Assembly (NCBI GenBank): GCA_018821305.1
Contig: JAHJMN010000207.1
Location: 1 to 44,491, forward strand
Length of the DNA: 44,491 nucleotides
Source of the DNA: Myxococcota bacterium
Lineage (GTDB): Bacteria; Myxococcota_A; Polyangia; HGW-17
Direction of reading: 5' to 3'
Shown here piece by piece: positions 35,443 to 42,515 of this stretch; position 1 is the stretch's first letter; the number at the start of each line of letters is the position of its first letter. The notes beneath the pieces were generated by a model. It saw only the letters and a list, made by a program, of their open reading frames with translations, had not been told where the DNA came from and did no database searches. The translations under genes and the position numbers were made by a program.

Positions 35443-36366
35443 TTAAAGGCTTGAGTTTGAGACTTTGGGGAAGGTGATGGATATGATTTTTGTGGAGAGA
35501 TTTTTGTGAATCTGCGTCCTGTTGCGGTTAAAAAGCCGACATTGTCTGAGGGTGTCATCCGGCGCAAAATCCAATTTAACTGTGTCCGTGCGTGATTTTT
35601 TTCTGATGAGTTGGGCGCATTTGTCATACACTTTATCCATGGAAATAGCCTCGGCGCCTTCTTTATGAGAATTCATATCGGAATAGGATTCAGTCCATGT
35701 TCTGAGAGTTCTGTAACTTATGGATTCAGCAGTTTTATTCTGTTTTAATTCCGCAAATGAGCGGTTTTCAACAAATCCTTTGTTAACTTTTATAGTTGTT
35801 TCTGTGCGATATCCTTTAGTTGATTTTCCTTCAACTTTATAAGTATATGTCTGGCCATTTTTAAAACTCAATCTTTTAAAAGCCAGTTGGCTTGCATGAA
35901 GCTTTTCTATATCCGTCACAGGTTTTTTCTCGCCAACAAAAATAAGTCTATTATTGCCAGTTTTGCTAATAAAAGCGCCAGCAAAAACGGTAAATTTTTT
36001 CGTTATTTTTGTCTTTGTGGCCTTGATTGTATAACTCAGTTCGATATCGAACAAATGCAGATTCTTTCCACTCTGAAGACTAATTTTGTCTTCATGGGTT
36101 TTATAGTTTTTGATTTTATATGTTTTGCCCTCGTATTTAACTTCAAGATTTTCTACTTTATTTTCATTAAATGTGGCGAGACACTCAATTCGCTTAGAAG
36201 ACCCTCCTCCTTTTCTTGTAAGCCACGAGGCAAATGTGGTTGTTATTCTCAAATCTACGTAATTATCTTTATACGCCCCATGATAGCTGTAAACAGCAGA
36301 CGCCGATACTGCTTGGGAAAACATTGATATGACAAGAAAAACAACACTTAATAGTAACTTATTCAT
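35443..36366 (-). CDS. Secreted protein with signal peptide, function unknown
   Basis: The 307-residue product starts with a signal peptide (MNKLLLSVVFLVISMFSQAVSASA). The first 170 residues appear beta-rich with YSYHGAYKDNYVDLRITTTF and VENLEVKYEGKTYKIKNY, followed by a KNGQTYTYKVEGKSTKGYRTETTI segment (quoted in part). The ATG at 36366 follows GGAGTGATT. The upstream region holds family B repeat copy B1. The C-terminal part (after DKVYDKC) reads less like a folded domain, and a frameshift near 35600 cannot be excluded, but no homologue is available for comparison. The family is not recognised. Confidence 0.65.
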   Translation of the reverse strand: MNKLLLSVVFLVISMFSQAVSASAVYSYHGAYKDNYVDLRITTTFASWLTRKGGGSSKRIECLATFNENKVENLEVKYEGKTYKIKNYKTHEDKISLQSGKNLHLFDIELSYTIKATKTKITKKFTVFAGAFISKTGNNRLIFVGEKKPVTDIEKLHASQLAFKRLSFKNGQTYTYKVEGKSTKGYRTETTIKVNKGFVENRSFAELKQNKTAESISYRTLRTWTESYSDMNSHKEGAEAISMDKVYDKCAQLIRKKSRTDTVKLDFAPDDTLRQCRLFNRNRTQIHKNLSTKIISITFPKVSNSSL

Positions 36367-36398
36367 AGTAATCACTCCCCGAAAGTTAGTTGTTAATT

Positions 36399-36543
36399 AG
36401 TTACTGTCCTGAAATACAATAAATCAAATTTTTCGCCGATTTTTTTGCTCAGGACAGTAACCGCAAGGTGTTGAAAATATTACTAGTGGTCGGATAGAAT
36501 TTTTATTAAAATTCTTCGCGAAGCGAATTTCCGGACACGAACT
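36399..36543 (-). repeat. Family B palindromic repeat, copy B1 (145 bp)
   Basis: The element is bounded by AGTTACTGTCCTGAAATAC and, inverted, AGTTCGTGTCCGGAAATTC. It contains an internal copy of the end motif (36449-36461), a hairpin AGAATTTTTATTAAAATTCT and TTCGCGAA. Read on the minus strand it matches 43835-44035 over AATTCGCTTCGCGAAG, TTTTCAACACCTTGCGGTTACTGTC in parts, and AAAATTTGATTT. It is 33 bases upstream of the minus-strand gene ending at 35443. Confidence 0.65.
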
Positions 36544-36698
36544 AATTTGTACTACAACAGGCTCTGAAAATATAGTCGTTTTAACGCTTGTAAATGTGAA
36601 TGTTTCAGAAAGAATATTTTTGACCCAATTGGAACAATTAAAAATAATATATAAATACAAGCAGTTAAGAAAAATATCATAAAAATGTTCGTGAGCGT

Positions 36699-36725
36699 TA
36701 AAGTTATCGGAAGGGACACCGATGA
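36699..36725 (+). promoter_or_regulatory. Sigma-28 (FliA)-type promoter for flagellin
   Basis: TAAAGTTA (36699-36706), an 11-base spacer and ACCGATGA (36718-36725) match the enterobacterial sigma-28 consensus TAAAGTTT-N11-GCCGATAA at 13 of 16 positions with exact spacing. Transcription would begin near 36732, leaving an unusually long leader of about 178 bases before the flagellin ATG. Confidence 0.65.
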
Positions 36726-36731
36726 TAAAGG

Positions 36732-36909
36732 ATGAGCCTGCACTGCAACATGGCAGGGCGACCCGAACTTCAGTAATTCAGACCCGGAAAACTGAAGTGT
36801 CCGCAGGGCGCAGGGCATGTCTCACCGGCCGGATGTGTTTAAAAAAAAGTGGAGTAAAAACAACAAGTGCTTCCATGTCGGAAGCCCCATCAATCCAAGG
36901 AGGATTACC
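36732..36909 (+). promoter_or_regulatory. Structured 5' leader of the flagellin mRNA
   Basis: Between the promoter and the start codon the RNA can form CCTGC/GCAGG (36737-36741 with 36753-36757) and ACTTCAGT/ACTGAAGT (36767-36774 with 36791-36798). GGACA (36714 region) with TGTCC could close them, although that arm lies at or before the expected start of transcription. I could not match a known riboswitch such as the c-di-GMP-I aptamer. Confidence 0.4.
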
Positions 36910-37746
36910 ATGTCTCTGTCCATTAAATCAAACATCCCTTCCCTCAGTGCACAGCGTTCCCTTAACAAAAGCCAGACAAGTCTTCAGTCTTCACTGTCGA
37001 AACTGTCTTCAGGGCTCAGAGTACGCTCTGCCGCCGACGACGCCGCGGGCCTTGCCATTTCACAGAAAATGGGAGCCCACATCAAATCCATTGGCCAGGC
37101 TGAAAGAAACGCAAACGATGGTATCAGTGCAATTCAGACCGCTGACGGCGCTTTAAACGAAGTTCACGGCATTATGGACCGTCTCAGAGAACTTTCCGTT
37201 CAGAGCTCCAACGGTACTTACACCAATGCAGACCGCAAATTCCTCAATGATGAATTCAGCGCTCTCAAAGGTGAAATCGACCGTATTGTCAAAGTAACTG
37301 AATTTAACGGTACCAAACTCCTGGACGGCAGCACCACCAATATGAGTTTTCAGGTGGGTATCAACAAGTCAACCAACGACACAATCAAAGTAAGTCTAGC
37401 TTCCATGGGAACTTCAAACCTTGGTGGCGCAACGAAAGTCAGTGCACTGAGTGTATCCACAGTGACTAAAGCTCAAAGTGCAATTGCCATGATTGATGAT
37501 GCAATTGGTGACATTTCCACCCAGCGCAGTAAACTTGGTGCTGTTTCCAACCGTCTGAATGTAGCTGTATCTAACCTTGGCTCCTACAGGGAAAACCTGT
37601 CCGCAGCAAACAGCCAGATTCGTGACGTTGACATCGCACAGGAGACCGCCAACATGACCCGCAACAACATACTGATGCAGGCCGGCGTAAGCGTTCTCGC
37701 TCAGGCAAACCAGATGCCCTCCATAGCACTGGGACTTATCGGGTAG
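36910..37746 (+). CDS. fliC: Flagellin
   Basis: The 278-residue protein polymerises into the flagellar filament. The N-terminal D0/D1 signature (ALxAQRSL-like SLSAQRSLNKSQTSL, LSSGLRVRSAADDAAGLAIS) and the C-terminal D0 (NLGSYRENLSAANSQIRDVD, ANMTRNNILMQAGVSVLAQA, ending LGLIG) are intact. D2/D3 are essentially absent, giving a minimal flagellin. The ATG at 36910 is chosen because AGGAGG precedes it; an upstream start would add 31 residues not seen in flagellins. It is followed by flaG and fliD. Confidence 0.95.
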   Translation: MSLSIKSNIPSLSAQRSLNKSQTSLQSSLSKLSSGLRVRSAADDAAGLAISQKMGAHIKSIGQAERNANDGISAIQTADGALNEVHGIMDRLRELSVQSSNGTYTNADRKFLNDEFSALKGEIDRIVKVTEFNGTKLLDGSTTNMSFQVGINKSTNDTIKVSLASMGTSNLGGATKVSALSVSTVTKAQSAIAMIDDAIGDISTQRSKLGAVSNRLNVAVSNLGSYRENLSAANSQIRDVDIAQETANMTRNNILMQAGVSVLAQANQMPSIALGLIG

Positions 37747-37773
37747 AGCAATTCGGCTTTAAAATGGATCCGG

Positions 37774-37799
37774 CGGAAGGGATCTCGAGGTCCCTTCCG
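37774..37799 (+). terminator. Hairpin between flagellin and flaG
   Basis: CGGAAGGGA (37774-37782) and TCCCTTCCG (37791-37799) are perfect inverted arms with an 8-base loop. No T-run follows, so it may be an attenuator or mRNA-stability element separating the abundant flagellin message from flaG rather than an efficient intrinsic terminator. Confidence 0.5.
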
Positions 37800-37822
37800 T
37801 ATCGGACGATGGAGATGATAAA

Positions 37823-38248
37823 ATGGGAAACTTTACAACCGGAGCATACGGATCAATCCCCATTGTCATCTCACCGCGCAGTGTAGACCATATCGTCATC
37901 AAAGAAACTTCCCCAACAATTAAATCTGATGCATCTGCTTCCGATGGCGAAAGTCGCGCCTGGAAGCGGTCCTATGCAGAAGAAAAAATGCGTGGGGAAA
38001 TTGACGGTAGCGCCAGAGAACTGACCCGTGAAGACATTGATGAAGCATACGATTCCCTTGAAAATGCCGCTTTGAGACAGGGTCGAACCCTGAAATTTGA
38101 AGAGGACCAGGAAAGTGGTATTAATATCATAAAGGTACTGGATGCAGATACGGGGGAAGTAATTCGTCAGATGCCACCGGACGAACTGGTGCAAATGGCA
38201 CGGAAGTTGAAAAACTTCGGTCGCGGATGGGTTGACCTTGTGGGTTAA
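37823..38248 (+). CDS. flaG: FlaG-family protein
   Basis: The 141-residue product has a variable N-terminal half and ends with the FlaG domain: VLDADTGEVIRQMPPDELVQMARKL (in part), the typical VxVxDxxTGEVIRQIPPE pattern. FlaG proteins are cytosolic and influence filament length, usually next to fliD, as here. The ATG has GGAG eight bases upstream. It is 76 bases downstream of flagellin. Confidence 0.85.
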   Translation: MGNFTTGAYGSIPIVISPRSVDHIVIKETSPTIKSDASASDGESRAWKRSYAEEKMRGEIDGSARELTREDIDEAYDSLENAALRQGRTLKFEEDQESGINIIKVLDADTGEVIRQMPPDELVQMARKLKNFGRGWVDLVG

Positions 38249-38368
38249 TACAACAATCATCCGTCAGCTAAGATGACTGTTTTCGGTAACATAGTTGATG
38301 TTGCCGAAGACGGTCTGATTCAGGAGAGCCTGAGTAATCTCCAGAATATTGCTGCATTTAAAAATCGG

Positions 38369-38390
38369 TCGCTGCTTTTTTTTGCAGCGA
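38369..38390 (+). terminator. Hairpin with T8 loop in front of fliD
   Basis: TCGCTGC (38369-38375) and GCAGCGA (38384-38390) pair across a loop of eight T. It lies 27 bases before the fliD ATG. The T-run is in the loop rather than after the stem, so it resembles a regulatory hairpin more than a terminator. Confidence 0.35.
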
Positions 38391-38416
38391 AGAGCCTCAG
38401 TGTATCGGGGGATAAC

Positions 38417-39769
38417 ATGACAGTAAACTTCACAAATCTCGGAGCATTCGACTACGGAACAATTGTGGACCAGTTAGTGGCCCTCAAACGCACGCAGATA
38501 ACCTCTATTCAGGAAAAACAGAAGGATCTCACAACAAAAGGAAAGCTGGTTGATCAACTTTCCACAAAATTGTCCACCTTCAAGGATTCAGCTGAAACCT
38601 TAATGAAATTTGATGATTTCATGGAGTACAGTGCTGTTTCTTCGGATGAATCCAAAATAAAAATTTCAAGTTCCGGGATAGCTCAGCCCGCAAGTTTTGA
38701 TGTTCAGGTTCAATCCCTCGCTCGTTCAACCAAAACTTATTCAACAGATCAGGCCGCAAAAGATTCCACAGGCCTGTATGGGGCGGGCACTATGGATATT
38801 TCCATTGGCGGAACCGTCGCAGGGACTGTCACTATTGATGGTTCGTCCACGATGGAAACCATTGTTGAAGATATTAATAAATTAAACATCGGGGTGCAGG
38901 CGAGTATTTTTTACGACGGCAGTCGGTATCGTATTCTGGCCGTAGGTAAGGAAACGGGCCTTGCAAATGATGTTGAATTCATTGAGAATGGCACTACCGT
39001 CGGTCTTTCAAATGCCACAGCTCCTTATCGTGATGCAGCTACAGATGCTCAGGTTCTCATCGACGGTACACACACTGTAACATCATCAACAAACAAGTTT
39101 TCCGGAGTAGTTTCCGGAATGACGTTTGAAGTCCTGGAAAAAACCGCTGTGGGTGAAAGCGTATCTCTGAGGGTTGACCCGGATACAAAAGCAACCGCAG
39201 ATAAAGTACAGGAATTCGTCAATGCTTATAACAGTGTAGCAAGCTTCTTGAATTATCAGTTGAGTTTCACAGGAACCGTAAAAGGAACTGATTCACTGTT
39301 CGGGGATTCTACGGCAAGGGGAATTCAGTCGCGTCTTTCGGGGCTTGTGACATCTCAGGTCGGCGGTTTGCCATCGGATCTAAGTGCCCTTTCAATGATT
39401 GGCATAAAAACTGAACGGGACGGAACACTTTCCTTCGATAAAACCAAATTCGAGGAGAAAATAGAAGCAGATCCACAGGGTGTTGCCCGATTGTTTGCAA
39501 CTGATGATGTGCTTGGAACAACGGGTATTGCAAAGACTTTTTACGACACAGCAGAAGGCTACATTAACTCTACAGACGGTGTCCTCACTGCGAAAAAGAA
39601 GGGAATCACCACAAGTGTCAAACGCATGGATGATACCATCGAAGCTATGGAGCGCCGGATCGAGCAATACGAATCCATGCTCTATAAGCAATTCGAAGCC
39701 ATGAACAGCGTAGTCAGCGATTTGCAGTATCAGGGCTCTTTCCTCGTGGGCCTCCAGAATAATAACTAG
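38417..39769 (+). CDS. fliD: Flagellar hook-associated protein 2 (filament cap)
   Basis: FliD forms the cap under which flagellin folds. The 450-residue product starts NFTNLGAFDYGTIVDQLVAL with the FliD N-terminal domain (heptad GKLVDQLSTKLSTFKDSAE), has the variable middle with FDVQVQSLARSTKTYST, and ends with the C-terminal helix pair (VKRMDDTIEAMERRIEQYES, MNSVVSDLQYQGSFL). The ATG at 38417 follows GGGGGAT and starts at the usual family position; a start at 38273 would add 48 atypical residues with no ribosome-binding site. Confidence 0.93.
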   Translation: MTVNFTNLGAFDYGTIVDQLVALKRTQITSIQEKQKDLTTKGKLVDQLSTKLSTFKDSAETLMKFDDFMEYSAVSSDESKIKISSSGIAQPASFDVQVQSLARSTKTYSTDQAAKDSTGLYGAGTMDISIGGTVAGTVTIDGSSTMETIVEDINKLNIGVQASIFYDGSRYRILAVGKETGLANDVEFIENGTTVGLSNATAPYRDAATDAQVLIDGTHTVTSSTNKFSGVVSGMTFEVLEKTAVGESVSLRVDPDTKATADKVQEFVNAYNSVASFLNYQLSFTGTVKGTDSLFGDSTARGIQSRLSGLVTSQVGGLPSDLSALSMIGIKTERDGTLSFDKTKFEEKIEADPQGVARLFATDDVLGTTGIAKTFYDTAEGYINSTDGVLTAKKKGITTSVKRMDDTIEAMERRIEQYESMLYKQFEAMNSVVSDLQYQGSFLVGLQNNN

Positions 39770-39798
39770 ATCCAGACAAACAACTAAAAAAATAAAGA

Positions 39799-39828
39799 TT
39801 GACGTATAGAAAATTTCCGGTATATAGT
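39799..39828 (+). promoter_or_regulatory. Sigma-70-type promoter candidate for the DUF4215-like gene
   Basis: TTGACG (39799-39804) and TATAGT (39823-39828) are 18 bases apart; TATATA at 39821 gives 16. The ribosome-binding site CCGGAGG at 39855 and ATG at 39868 follow at sensible distance. Confidence 0.5.
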
Positions 39829-39867
39829 GTTGCTAGTTGTAAAATTACATTTCACCGGAGGTTTTCC

Positions 39868-41154
39868 ATGCTTAAAAAATCATTAATTCTCGCTTTTGCC
39901 CTTGCTGCCATGATCGGTTGTGATGATGATGACAGTAATAACTCAAACAACACAAACAATAATAATACCAACGCAGTATGCGGTAATTCTATCGTAGATA
40001 CAGGCGAAGAATGCGATGACGGTACAGCTAATGCCGATGAACCTGACGCCTGCCGCACGGACTGCATGCTCCCCACATGTGGTGATGGCATTTTAGACAC
40101 TGATGAAGAATGCGACTATGGCGCAGCTAACAGCCTTGAACCCAATTCCGAATGTACGCCTGATTGCCTCTTGCCATCCTGCGGCGATGGAAATCTCAGT
40201 ACTTCAAACGGTGAAGAATGCGATGACGGTACAGGAAATGCCGATGAACCTGACGCCTGCCGCCTTGATTGCTCACTGCCTGCCTGTGGTGATGGCATTG
40301 TCGATATTCTAAGTGAAACGGGCCCGGAAAGCGGTCCCGAAGAATGCGACGATGGCGAAAACAATATAATTGGTCGGAATACCTGCCGCCCGGATTGTTC
40401 AATGCCTTATTGCGGTGACGGTATTGTCGACGATGATCCAGAATTCGGCGAAGAGTGTGACACTGGCGCTCTCGGTCTTGATGACGGCTGCGACGATAAC
40501 TGCCAGATTGTGATGGGCTGGAGTTGTTCCGAAGAAACTGAACTTTCACCATCCATCTGCAATCCCGGCTGTGGTAACGGTATTGTTTCCGGTATCGAGC
40601 TAACGGCAGGTCGCTGTGATGATGGTGATATGGTTACTGGTAACGGTTGCTCCGCCCAATGTTTTGTCGAACCGGGCTGGGTTTGTACATCAGAACCTGC
40701 AGGCTCAACTTCCGTTTGTCTTCCCATTTGCGGAGATGGTCTTTTAGTTCAGGGTGAAACTTGTGACCAGGGCGGTGGCAACGCAGTAAATGGTGATGGG
40801 TGCAATTCAACCTGTCACGTTGAAGTTGGCTGGAACTGCTCAGGTACCCCCTCAATTTGTAATCCAACTTGCGGAGATGGTCTTATATTGGGCGCCGAAA
40901 ACTGTGATCAGGGCAACGGCAACGTGTCAAATAATGACGGTTGCAGTTCAACCTGCCAGATAGAAAACGGTTGGATATGCACAGGTACCCCATCAATGTG
41001 TGTTCCAATTTGCGGCGATGGTATTATAGCTGGTGGCGAAAGTTGCGATCAGGGCAACGGCAACACGTCAAGTAATGACGGCTGCAGTGCAACCTGCCAG
41101 GTAGAAACGGGCTGGACCTGCACGGGCTCTCCATCCGTATGTACTGAAAATTGA
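39868..41154 (+). CDS. Cys-rich repeat (DUF4215-like) surface lipoprotein
   Basis: The 428-residue product has a lipobox (AAMIGC, Cys17), DDDD and a short Asn/Thr linker, then many CGDG/CGNG repeats. The first five are short units (CGDGI...EECDDG...ACRTDC). The last three are longer and nearly identical (CGDG...ENCDQGNGN...DGCSSTCQ...GWxCTGTPSxC). This is the Myxococcus Cys-rich repeat of family DUF4215; paired Cys predict a disulfide-rich rod outside the cell. The ATG at 39868 follows CCGGAGG. Its function is probably adhesion or scaffold, by analogy only. Confidence 0.85.
   Translation: MLKKSLILAFALAAMIGCDDDDSNNSNNTNNNNTNAVCGNSIVDTGEECDDGTANADEPDACRTDCMLPTCGDGILDTDEECDYGAANSLEPNSECTPDCLLPSCGDGNLSTSNGEECDDGTGNADEPDACRLDCSLPACGDGIVDILSETGPESGPEECDDGENNIIGRNTCRPDCSMPYCGDGIVDDDPEFGEECDTGALGLDDGCDDNCQIVMGWSCSEETELSPSICNPGCGNGIVSGIELTAGRCDDGDMVTGNGCSAQCFVEPGWVCTSEPAGSTSVCLPICGDGLLVQGETCDQGGGNAVNGDGCNSTCHVEVGWNCSGTPSICNPTCGDGLILGAENCDQGNGNVSNNDGCSSTCQIENGWICTGTPSMCVPICGDGIIAGGESCDQGNGNTSSNDGCSATCQVETGWTCTGSPSVCTEN
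40729..41151 (+). repeat. Three tandem 141-bp repeats within the Cys-rich gene
   Basis: TGCGG at 40729, 40870 and 41011 marks three units of exactly 141 bases (47 codons). Blocks such as GATCAGGGCAACGGCAAC and ATGACGG are shared between the second and third units. The match at DNA level indicates recent duplication. Confidence 0.7.
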
Positions 41155-41236
41155 TTGTTTTATAACTGTTTTTCAGTTCTTCTTTCTCACAACCTCATTG
41201 TTCTAACATTTCAAAAACATTTATAATTTGCTGGAA

Positions 41237-41290
41237 AGTTCGTGTCCTGAAATTCAATTTTGATAAAAATTGAATTTCAGGACACGAACT
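41237..41290. repeat. Perfect 25-bp palindrome, minimal family B element (B3)
   Basis: A 25-base arm beginning AGTTCGTGTCCTGAAATTC (41237-41261) is followed by loop GATA and its exact reverse complement (41266-41290). The arm equals the terminal repeat of the longer family B elements, so this may be an internally deleted copy. It lies after the Cys-rich gene and could also stop transcription, though no T-run follows. Confidence 0.75.
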
Positions 41291-41332
41291 AAATAAAGAA
41301 GAAAGTGTAAGCGTTTTTACGTGCTTTTTCCG

Positions 41333-41360
41333 TTGAAAACTCTCTGAACGGGGATATATT
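41333..41360 (+). promoter_or_regulatory. Sigma-70-type promoter candidate for the hydrolase gene
   Basis: TTGAAA (41333-41338) and TATATT (41355-41360) are 16 bases apart. GGAGG at 41384 and the ATG at 41395 follow. A closer ATG at 41390 opens only ATG-AAA-TGA and is too close to the ribosome-binding site to be used. Confidence 0.45.
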
Positions 41361-41394
41361 GCATTAAACCTTTTAAACTCTCCGGAGGCATGAA

Positions 41395-42507
41395 ATGAAG
41401 AAAGTACTTTTAAGTCTAGCGATGTTTCTTACAATGGTTTTCAGTGCCTGCGATGATGACACTGCCAGCAACAATTCAAACAATACAAATAATACGAACA
41501 CTAATAATATCAACAATACGAACAATACAAATACAAATACAAATAATACTAATAACACGAATACGAACAATACAAACAATACCAATACTAACAATATAAA
41601 TAATACCAATAATACCAACAATGACATCTATGTTTCGGATGCGTCCATCTGGGGGCCCGGTGGCCTTGAAGTCGAAGTAATGGGTTTTGACGCGGATACT
41701 TTCGGGTCAAACGTTGATTTTACTGTTTATGCTCCCGCTTTTGGTGGCCGCTACCCCGTAATCATATTTCAGCATGGATTCATGCTCGATGCCACATGGT
41801 TCAGTTCCATTCTCGGTACCATTGCTTCCCACGGTTTCGTGGTTGTCGCGCCGCAAATGTATGGTGCTGATAACAATCCCATCGGTAAGCCTACCGCCGC
41901 CGAAGAAGCGGAACAGGCATACAACTTTCTTCAGTGGGTTCACCTGAATCTTGAATCGGAACTTGATGTTACAATTTCCCTCGACCATGTGGGGTACCTC
42001 GGACACAGCCGTGGAGGCAAAGTCAGTTGGATTTTACTGGACTCGTGCAATGATTGTGCAATGGCAGTAGCAGGAATTGATCCCGTTGATGGGACAGGGG
42101 GCCCCATGGGGGGAGAAGCCCGCGTAATTGATGGCCCTTTCAACTTCTCATTTCCGTCATATGTGATGGGAACCGAATTCGGAACACAGTCAGCCAGCAT
42201 GTTTTCCGGTGCATGCGCTCCCGAAGGTGATAATTACGTCCAGTTTTACGAAGCCAGCGCCTCTCCAGCCTTTTTCAGTCTAGCCCTCGGTTATGGCCAT
42301 CTCGACTTCCTTGACGATCTCGAAAGTTGTATTATATGCAGCACTTGCGTGTCGGCAGAAGGTGAGCATGGCCCCTTCCGCGATTTCACAGCGGCCCAGA
42401 TGGTGGGTTTCTTCCGTGGTGCTCTCAGCGGCGATACTGCAAGTTACTCAGACCTTGAAGATTCCACCTCCAGCCCCATCGAATACGATTTCGAATCCCA
42501 CTTTTAG
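41395..42507 (+). CDS. Chlorophyllase-like alpha/beta-hydrolase lipoprotein
   Basis: The 370-residue product has a lipobox (MVFSAC, Cys19), DDD and an Asn/Thr linker of about 45 residues. The domain after residue 80 is an alpha/beta hydrolase: oxyanion segment YPVIIFQHGFM, nucleophile elbow VGYLGHSRGGK (Ser in GHSRGG), the chlorophyllase-type GIDPVDG carrying the likely acid Asp, and LGYGHLDFLDD with the likely His. Two Cys pairs (CNDC, CIICSTC) may form disulfides. The substrate is unknown, an ester by family. Its 3' end is 8 bases from the convergent cupredoxin gene. Confidence 0.85.
   Translation: MKKVLLSLAMFLTMVFSACDDDTASNNSNNTNNTNTNNINNTNNTNTNTNNTNNTNTNNTNNTNTNNINNTNNTNNDIYVSDASIWGPGGLEVEVMGFDADTFGSNVDFTVYAPAFGGRYPVIIFQHGFMLDATWFSSILGTIASHGFVVVAPQMYGADNNPIGKPTAAEEAEQAYNFLQWVHLNLESELDVTISLDHVGYLGHSRGGKVSWILLDSCNDCAMAVAGIDPVDGTGGPMGGEARVIDGPFNFSFPSYVMGTEFGTQSASMFSGACAPEGDNYVQFYEASASPAFFSLALGYGHLDFLDDLESCIICSTCVSAEGEHGPFRDFTAAQMVGFFRGALSGDTASYSDLEDSTSSPIEYDFESHF
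41470..41622 (+). repeat. Asn/Thr-codon microsatellite in the hydrolase gene
   Basis: A run of AAY and ACN codons of 9- and 15-base periods, for example AATACGAACAATACAAATAC, encodes the lipoprotein linker. It is the longest of four such runs in the window. Slippage in whole units would change linker length without loss of frame. Confidence 0.7.
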
Positions 42508-42515
42508 TGTGCTTA

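Noticed and set aside
35403-35627. Alternative frame at the 3' end of the secreted protein as proof of frameshift
   Set aside because: Neither frame shows recognisable domain sequence, so a frameshift cannot be argued without homologues.
36732-36909. Flagellin leader as a c-di-GMP-I riboswitch
   Set aside because: The conserved aptamer core and tetraloop-receptor sequences are not present.
36817-36909. Flagellin start 31 codons upstream
   Set aside because: The added residues are basic and unlike flagellin N-termini, while AGGAGG directly precedes the ATG at 36910.
38273-38416. N-terminal extension of FliD from an upstream ATG
   Set aside because: No ribosome-binding site, unlike the family, and it would span a hairpin with a T8 loop; the ATG at 38417 has GGGGGAT upstream.
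41373-41627. Hydrophobic Leu/Val-rich frame opposite the Asn/Thr linker
   Set aside because: It is the simple complement of the AAY/ACN repeat, not a membrane protein.
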